A stretch of DNA of 64,000 nt, from positions 35,967,117 to 36,031,116 of the forward strand of contig CM069436.1 of assembly GCA_035610365.1 (NCBI GenBank), read 5' to 3'. Every line of letters begins with the position of its first letter. Position 1 is the stretch's first letter. The notes under the pieces are model-generated. The model did no database searches. It was not told the origin of the DNA and worked only from the letters and a program-made list of their open reading frames with translations. The DNA comes from Aquatica leii. Lineage: Eukaryota; Arthropoda; Insecta; Coleoptera; Lampyridae. Shown here piece by piece: positions 57,125 to 64,000 of this stretch. The position numbers and the translations under genes were made by a program.

Positions 57125-57295
57125 GACTCAAAGAACCAAAATGTTTAAAATTGTAATAGTATAGTAATAGCAATAGTTGTATCGGTTGAATGTAGACTGT
57201 ATCTTTTTTTTTATTAATAATTGACCATACTAATTTTTTTAATACATGCTTGAATAATAATATTAAATTAATAAAACATGTTTTTATTTTTAAGC
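57125..57295 (-). repeat. BEL-2 5' LTR remnant
   Basis: Counterpart of 45850-46005 (ATGTTTAAAATTGTAATAG, ATAATTGACCATACTA, TGCTTGAATAATAATATTAA). Its upstream edge could not be set exactly. Confidence 0.6.
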
Positions 57296-57299
57296 AAAC

Positions 57300-59755
57300 T
57301 GATATTAAAACATGGTAATTTTCATTTATTAGTAAATAGATAAAATTATGAATATTTGTTAACATATAATTATTAATTTATTAACTGCCAATTTCACAAA
57401 GCTTTGTTTAATTAATACAAAATATAATCAATGAAAACAATTCCATTATTTTACGTTTTAATTACGATAACTTGCCGTTAAATACGTTTAATAAAATTAC
57501 GTATTGTATGCACAATTTAATAGTTTTTTTATACGTAAAATAAAAACTACAATTGTAGGTTTAATTAAAGTTCACCACAAACTTTACTTTAAAAACAAAT
57601 GTTTTTTTAATTAGTTTTTGTTATTTAATAAGAAAAATTTATGTTTAATAAATTAAAAACAATATATATATGGAAACCCCTATCAGAGCAACGTTAGTAC
57701 AACAATGCGGATATTACAAACCTTTTTTACTACGTAGTTAAAATCAAATTAGTTTTGTTAATGATGTTTTCCCGTTACGACTATTATGTTACACCAAAAC
57801 ATCAAATTTTAAAACAGTTTTTATCTAACTGTGTTTGAAGATACAATTGTTAAAATTGTAAAGTTTTTAGTATGTATTTTATGTGCGTTTGTATCTTTTG
57901 GTCTCTAGATTCTAATAATATTTATATAGTTATAAATTCTGTAAAACAACCAATAATAAATTTGTTTTTAAATGTTAATTACTGCAGCATTTGTAAACAA
58001 AACGATTTGACATTGTGGTAAACATTGCTAAATACTAAGTTAAGTTTACACATCATTAATTTAATTATTCGTTTTTTATCTTTTCTACAAAAGTAGACTA
58101 CATCTACTTTAATATTAAGTTAAATTTCAATTATTGTAATAAAACTCGTTCCATAATTTCTAACCAACAATATTACTTCAGTTATTAATTTTTAAATTCT
58201 TAGAATAGAATAAAAAAAAATGATTTATTTTTCTTTTAATGTAAAATTCTGTTTTGTTATAAATGTTATTATTTTATTGGAGCAATAGCCATAGAAAGTT
58301 TAATTTGTTTTTATAGAAACTCTATTATAAAACACATAAGTATCGTAACTTTAATATGTTTCGATATTTTCAATTACTAGTTGTTTTAACAAAATTATTG
58401 ATTTGTCTGATAATATTTAAAAATACAGATTTAATGATATAATAAACATCTTATAAATAAATGTAACAATAAAATCGATTTTACTCAGTTTACTTTCTAA
58501 TGTATTCAATGCTATAAAAAAATTCCTTGAGTTAGCTAACTGTACATTTTGTACATTATGTCGTGAATTCTGATTTTAAATCAAAAATTGGAATTAACAA
58601 ACTAAAAAAAAAAACTCAGAAACGTTAGTTTCTTTAAAAGGCACTCAAGTCAACAAAAATTAGGAATAATCACATATTTATATATTTAATAACAATATGA
58701 GTTTATTTATAATAATACGTATAGACTTATTAATCACAAATACAACAACAAAAATAAAGAAAAATGTATCGACGAATGTTTGTAAGACGGATGATAGCAA
58801 CATTTTGACATATACCGACTACAGCGCCAAGATTCTGAAAAACGTCTAAAAGAGTTAACAGATTTACAGAACTAATTATTATATTTGTGAGTCAAGTTAT
58901 TAAAATATAACAAAGTACGCAACTATGGAATTATGTTTTCTAGTTGAATATTGAGTATAAATAAACGATTGATAAACTGGCACCTGTTACCAAAAATAGT
59001 TATACTTTGATTAATCCGATATTAGTTCCAATACACAAGCAGATTACGATTTCAGACATGTGACCACTATAAACTATATTTTACGTGATCGTTTAATCTA
59101 CTGTAAAATTCTAAAAATGTTAACTACTAATTGTTAATTGTTTTTGTAGCAAATAGCAATCTAGTCTGTATCATAAAATTTATCAAATAGATTAATTGTA
59201 TAATAAGTAAAGAATGATTGTCATTGGCAACGAGTATGAAAATTTGCAATTCATACGAGTTGGGAATACACATTTCTTACGAATAATACACTATACTTTT
59301 TCTACGAATATATGTTTAATTGTGAATCAATTAATTAAAATTTCTTATGAGAACAAATTACGCGAAAAATAAATAATCTAAATTTAAAAATTTGTGTTGG
59401 TAATATCGGTAGTAATATCTAAACTGACAATTAAAAATTATATGTCAAAAATTTGTATTTATATTATGTCAATTTGTTTGTGTTTATTCTACTAGTTATA
59501 ACTGTTACTATCATTTGACTTTTAGCTATATACCTCTATTCAGTAAAATTTTAAGTATAATTTACCTGCTTTAAATATTAGTAATTTTAGTTAACTTCAA
59601 ATCATTTACTATTTTAATACATTGATTTCAAGCAAAAGTTAATATGAATCAGTTTAAAAAATTTCAATTATTTACAACATTTTGCTTTTCCAACCAATAA
59701 ATAAAAGAAATCTATTTATGCAGAAATATGTTCTTTTAACAAATACTATGTTAAT
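57300..59755. other. Very AT-rich stretch without a gene
   Basis: Long AT-rich sequence with no coding motif or clear repeat. Probably intron of the host gene upstream of exon A. Confidence 0.5.
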
Positions 59756-59761
59756 GTGTAG

Positions 59762-60880
59762 CAGTTATTTGCACTACAAGTGGCGGTAAGTGAACTTTTT
59801 TATTCAAGACGGTCCCACCGAGAATAAAAAAACTTACCTACGCGTTGTGCATTACTTTTTCTTACTACCACAGGAATTAACTCTAATAATATGTACTAAA
59901 TATTTAGGTATATAGTAGTAACTATCTATAACAAAAATTTTTACTGCCATAATAGAGTTTGCTGATTGATTAGTTGCGGTGGCTGCGATGCTTGTAAACA
60001 AACAAATTTACTATACAATTCTTTATCATAATTCTACTTTGTAATCGGTACAATAACTGATTCGGATAAAGTATTTTCTAAAATCTAAAGTAATAATGAT
60101 GCAGTTCGTGCGTCGTTACTGCCAGAAAAGTCAAAAGCTTAATATGAGCAAACATACATATTTTAAGAAACGGCGCAATTCAAAAAATGTTAAGAAAATT
60201 AATGAAACTGTGCTTTTCGCATATTTGAACGACAGGGCAACAAATCTAAGGTCTCCAACTAGTTTGTGGGGTCAATATTCGATGTTAAAATTAACGCTTT
60301 GTGATAATAAAAATCTCGACAATTCAAAATTCAAGCAGGTATATAAAATTTTATTTTTGCTAAATGTATTCTACTATTTTATAGGTCATTTTTCAAGAAA
60401 AAAAATGAGTGTATTCTTAAAAAAGTTAACACTTTTATTAAGAAAGAGGTAACGAGGTCTCTGTGTGATGCTCCGGACCACTCATTTTGGTTGGTGAATG
60501 TTCCGATGGTTTTAGGGGTTGCCGGTGTTTGCCGGAGGGATGAACTTCATAATTTGAATTACGAGAACGTTGAAATTAAATCTGGCGTAGGGATTGTTAA
60601 GATTCAGCAATCCAAGAACAAAATCCCCCTATCATTTTTGGTAACTGTTTGCAGTGAAACGGTTAATTGGTTCAATAGTTCCACTAATACCAAGGATAGT
60701 AAATTCTTTTTACGTTATGGTAATGGTAAATGTAGAATGCAAACTTTCACGGCCGATGTTTAATGTAGCACTGTTTTTTTAGTGTTGCCGCGTCACAAAA
60801 CTTTCTTTAAACGTTTCGCTGATCATGCTGTCAGCTATTCAGGAGATTTCTAAAGACTGATGTTATCGTCTTGCGTTCCT
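59762..60880 (+). pseudogene. Crypton relic 2 (tyrosine recombinase)
   Basis: Second copy of the Crypton family. The open stretch 60096-60452 reads QFVRRYCQKSQKLNMSK, then KINETVLFAYLNDRATNLRS and SLWGQYSMLKLTLCDNKN. An intron-like GTATATAAAA...TTTTATAG at about 60337-60384 interrupts the frame. Then KEVTRSLCDAPDHSFWLVN near 60445-60500 and, in the open stretch 60491-60763, VLGVAGVCRRDELHNLNYEN, the block with the first catalytic Arg, and GVGIVKIQQSKNKIP and FFLRYGNGKCRMQTF. The HxxR/Tyr region is deleted. The tail resumes AVSYSGDF near 60830 (compare ISYSGTV in copy 1). Confidence 0.8.
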
Positions 60881-60889
60881 CGTTATATA

Positions 60890-61560
60890 CCGTATATATA
60901 CCGAGATAAATTTAATTACTCCAATGGATCTAATATGCTACAACAATCTACTGCGAATAATAAAAATTAAATACAAAAAATATTGTAATCAATTTTTTTT
61001 TAAGAAAATAATACAGTAGAAAACAGCAAAGAATCAATTACAAAAGTGACGATAACAGTAATTAAGTGATTTTGCTTATAATTACTTTTAAATACACAAT
61101 TTCTTGAATGTATAAACCAGTGATTTGTCCTAGTCTTGTAACAAGTAATCGTTTTTGTAAAATTTTGTGTTATTTATATACCGGGTGTTAATTCGGCCTC
61201 TCGGTAATAGCATTTTACATGTAAAATCTTTGTATATGCAATTTCTTGCTCTCCTAATTGTTTTAAGGTCAAAACATTAAAGTACAAAATTGTTCAAAAT
61301 TAAAAGTAATACCTGAATGGTATGTTTTCTCCTACCAAAATTCTACTGTAAGAAAAACAATAAATTAAATGTTGAATTAGAATTTGGAAAAATTACATTG
61401 CCATGATTTTAAAATAATTGCGTTATGAACACCTATAGAATCTTGACGTTTTTATTAGTACTGGATGTACAAAATAAACAGTGAATTCATTAAATTTAAA
61501 CTAAATAAATTTTAAAGTAGAGTTTCATTTACATAATAAAAATCAAAAGGTATACCAATC
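60890..61560. other. No gene recognised
   Basis: Contains a short TATATACCG / CGGTATATA palindromic run near 60886-60904 and otherwise AT-rich sequence without coding motifs. Confidence 0.4.
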
Positions 61561-62930
61561 AAATCAAAATAATAAAAAAGAACTCACCACACGACTTTCC
61601 TATAAGGAATAATAAAAGAATGTCTACATATTTTTTTAAAGCTATGTTGTCATAAAAACCACTTTAAAGTAATATATATACGTTTGTATTGACTCCCTAT
61701 ATTTGTTTTAAAACTTTTTTCCTCGATTTCATTAAGATATAACCAAAGTATGGCAAATTTGAGCTTATATTGTGATATCGACTAACCCCTATATTTGTGC
61801 GCTTTGATATTGTTTTCTTCTTTAGTAAATCAGTAAAAATTATTATTTAACTTATCTTGGATTCTCTAAAATATATAGAATTTTTTTAAAAGAAATCGTT
61901 GCAGGCAGGATTCGAACCTACATTATATTTCTAAATTCATTTCAAATTATAAATAAAATATCTAATATACTGTTATTGTTATTTTTTATTAAATAAATTG
62001 TTAGAAAGAATTATCTCTATAAGAAACTGTAGAAATAATTCGATTAATTTACATACGTAGAAAATTGTATAAAAAAAACTGTTGGAAATGTCGGATACAC
62101 TTACTTCCAGTTTTTTTATCAAACTCATTTTTTGACAGAACCGAGAGAATATACAAAAGTAGCTCCGTAACAAATTTCAAGTTACTAGGACCTTTGGTTT
62201 GAGAGTTATCGTGGGTACATCCAAAAAGAAATGTAAGGAAGATGCTACACTTTGTATATAAAGTCAAAAAAATATAGAGTAAAATTGTTATTTTTATCGT
62301 ATCTTGCTTTCCGTTCAAGAAATGAATTTTTTTTTAAATTGTCTCAGATAGGATTCGAACCTAGATTATATATGGATTTGACTTTTAAATTATAAATCAA
62401 ATATTTAATAAACTGTTAATTGTTTAGAAATTTTTTTCCTTGATGTAACTAAAATATAACAAATTGAGGTTATGTTGTTATATTGACTAACCCCTATATT
62501 TGTGTGCTTTGATATTGCTTTCCCCTTTAGTAAATCAGTAAAAATTATTATTTTAAGGTATCTTGATTTCCATAGAATCGTCGCAGGATGGATTCGAACC
62601 TAAAATATATATGGAATTCACTTTAAATTATAACTCAAATATCTAGTAAACTCTTAATGTCAGAAAAAAATTTATTTGAATAAATTGTTAGGAAGCATTA
62701 TCTGTATAAGAAACTGCAAAAGTAGATCAAATAATTTACATACGTACAAAATTATATAAGAAAAATTGTTAAACATGACGGATACCTCTACTTCCAATTT
62801 CTTTCTCGGACCCATCTTTTGATAAAGTTAGAAGAATATGAAAAACCAGCTCCATACCAAATTTTAAGTTACTAGGACTTTTGGTTCAAGAGTTATCGTA
62901 TTTACATTGTTACACACACACCGAACCCAA
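61560..62930 (-). repeat. Tandem B-box repeat units, minus strand
   Basis: At least three units of the family also seen at 30685-30926 and 33351-33900. Perfect Pol III B-box matches (GGTTCGAATCC on the minus strand) lie at 61918-61908, 62361-62351 and 62600-62590. Two boxes are 443 bases apart; the third unit is shortened (239). Other landmarks: ATTCTCTCGGTT, TACGTATGTAAATTA, TAGTAACTTGAAATTTG and ACGATAACTC. It may be a SINE-derived satellite; no A-box was found. Confidence 0.75.
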
Positions 62931-62989
62931 TTTATTTTGTCAAAAACACATTTTTCTGATTCAGGAGACCTAAAAAAATGCAAATAAAC

Positions 62990-63795
62990 GTTAAAATAAA
63001 AATTGCGATTGCTATACTTGCTTTATAGGAGACTCAAAATAACAAGAAAAACTAGTTTGAGCATCAATAATGTTTCTTTATATTTTTCTTCAAAATGTCG
63101 TTGCTTGCAATTCTTTCTCTGTAAACTTTTGATTTCAAGTGCCCCCACAAAAAAAAGTCATTTTATGTCAAAACCGGCAAACGGACTGATCAAGTTAGCG
63201 GTCCCTTGCGTTCCATTAAGGTATTTGAATATCATTCTTCTAAGTATAAAGTATTTTTTCTTGTAAAATAAGCTGGACAACTATCTTGTTGTTACCATAC
63301 AACAGTTACTCCAGCTACAACATTTATGGCAGGCTTAAATGTCCAATAGTGAAGAAATGTTCTATAATATGAGTTACGTAGATTCTTAACCATACATTCA
63401 ATAATTGAGAATATTGAAACTGGTGATTGATTACCATACGCGGGTTATCTGTATCCCAATAACGATAATTTTGCTTATCAGGCTTTGCGTTCATGATAAA
63501 TTTGGATTCGTCAGAAAAGCAAATATTATTAATAAACGTTACATTAGCCATTTCTATTACTGTTTTGCAATAAACCTTTCTGGAATAGCTGTCTGCTTCA
63601 GTAATAACCTTATGACTTCCTTATTCTTCTTTAAAATTTTGAAAGCGGTTGTGTTGTAGTTTAAATTTTCACCAATTGGCTTAGCATTAATGCTTGTATT
63701 AGCAACGACAGTCGCAACAACATTTAACACGTTAGTGTCTTCTTGTTTAATATTTTTTTTTTCTTGACTAAATTTAAATTGTGCTTTAAACATAA
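62990..63795 (-). pseudogene. mariner/Tc1-superfamily (DDE_3-like) transposase relic
   Basis: Minus strand. The upstream open stretch (63793-63557) has an AFKILKKNK segment that fits the end of the helix-turn-helix region. Then FINNICFSDESKFIMNAK near 63540-63485 (the 'ILFTDE..F' block with the second-strand Asp), QNYRYWDTDNPRMV near 63475-63435 and LLNVWLRIYVTHIIEHFFTIG near 63405-63345. Further on LFLWGHLKSKVYRE near 63165-63110 fits the end of the family's 'SPDL.PLDFFLWG.LK..VY', but the Asp-containing part is damaged. Frameshifts and stops make it inactive. No terminal repeats were identified. Confidence 0.75.
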
Positions 63796-64000
63796 CTTAT
63801 ACGACTCAAAAACAGACCCATATTTTTCCTGGTTTTATATTATGTTCTGTATGGTTAAAATTGCCTTTTGGATATGAGGCAGTAAACAACTTCGTGCACA
63901 CTACTACCGCTATTAAACTACTTTACAACAATACTTTTTTACGAATGGTGCAAGATATCTTATTTACTGAAGCACAAAATTTAAAAAAATACAAAGTGTT
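63796..64000. other. Window edge, unassigned
   Basis: An open minus-free stretch reads LKLPFGYEAVNNF on the plus strand, faintly like an RT 'PFGL..A' block, but it is too short to call. Confidence 0.3.

Larger units (their letters stand above)
45850..57300 (-). mobile_element. BEL-2, BEL/Pao element with three nested insertions
   Basis: Minus-strand BEL/Pao element. LTR remnants lie at about 57125-57295 (5') and 45850-46005 (3'). Gag starts at 56800, the protease remnant is near 55925, RT/RNase H lies at 50345-49444 and integrase at 47513-46080. Between these parts lie an RTE-like LINE (52080-55830), a Crypton relic (50465-51620) and piggyBac D (47521-49439). It lies entirely upstream of exon A of the host gene. 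Confidence 0.8.

Noticed and set aside
60886..60904. TATATACCG / CGGTATATA palindrome as a regulatory site
   Set aside because: Short and made mostly of TA repeats; expected by chance in this composition.
61900..62600. Possible tRNA genes (GGTTCGAATCC)
   Set aside because: Only the B-box-like part is present. No acceptor stem, D-arm or anticodon arm could be folded around it, and it recurs in tandem units.
63840..64000. Possible RT fragment (LKLPFGYEAVNNF)
   Set aside because: A single short block at the window edge without the neighbouring RT motifs.
1..64000. CRISPR array, prophage or bacterial operon
   Set aside because: No direct-repeat/spacer pattern and no Shine-Dalgarno-type gene layout. 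The window is eukaryotic by splice sites and transposon content.

Overview
This is an AT-rich window of an insect-like (arthropod) nuclear genome. Almost all of it lies in the introns of one host gene, and those introns are packed with nested, mostly dead transposable elements. Evidence for an arthropod: the mix of BEL/Pao, Copia and Ty3/Gypsy LTR elements, Penelope-like elements (PLEs), RTE-like LINEs, five piggyBac relics, a FLYWCH-type MULE, Tc1/mariner pieces and Crypton tyrosine-recombinase relics; short spliced coding exons on the minus strand; and no bacterial gene layout. I cannot place the order or species.

Host gene: two minus-strand exons (45315-45430 and 14536-14754) join phase 0 to phase 0 across a 30.6 kb intron. 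They encode a proline/serine-rich juxtamembrane stretch, one hydrophobic transmembrane helix and the start of a cytoplasmic tail. The identity is not certain.

Layout. 0.9-4.9 kb: a piggyBac relic (A) split by a nearly intact PLE (PLE1) whose 3' tail carries a hammerhead ribozyme. 5.6-9.1 kb: a decayed Copia element. 9.2-11.2 kb: a MULE whose transposase is broken by one stop codon. 11.2-12.5 kb: a second PLE. 14.5 kb: host exon. 15.3-19.3 kb: BEL-1. 20.1-21.3 and 23.3-26.9 kb: LINE relics. 28.1-29.8 kb: piggyBac E. 30.7-33.9 kb: piggyBac C inserted at TTAA in a repeat that carries a Pol III B-box-like motif. 34.0-35.4 kb: a 727-bp tandem duplication. 37.0-38.3 kb: PLE tail and PLE endonuclease fragments. 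38.3-41.8 kb: a Gypsy relic split by piggyBac B. 42.7 kb: Tc1 fragment. 44.4-44.7 kb: an inverted pair of PLE tails with ribozyme remnants. 45.3 kb: host exon. 45.85-57.3 kb: BEL-2 with LTR remnants at both ends, containing piggyBac D, a Crypton relic and an RTE-like LINE. 59.8-60.9 kb: a second Crypton relic. 61.6-62.9 kb: more of the B-box repeat. 63.0-63.8 kb: a mariner-like relic.

The most interesting signals are three groups of hammerhead-ribozyme motifs in PLE tails, one in a 316-bp palindrome, all on a minimal plan with a self-complementary stem III; and a shared architecture in three piggyBac families, where each end carries a short hairpin palindrome and a third copy sits just upstream of the transposase gene. 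I see no intact protein-coding element and no CRISPR, rRNA or complete tRNA gene.
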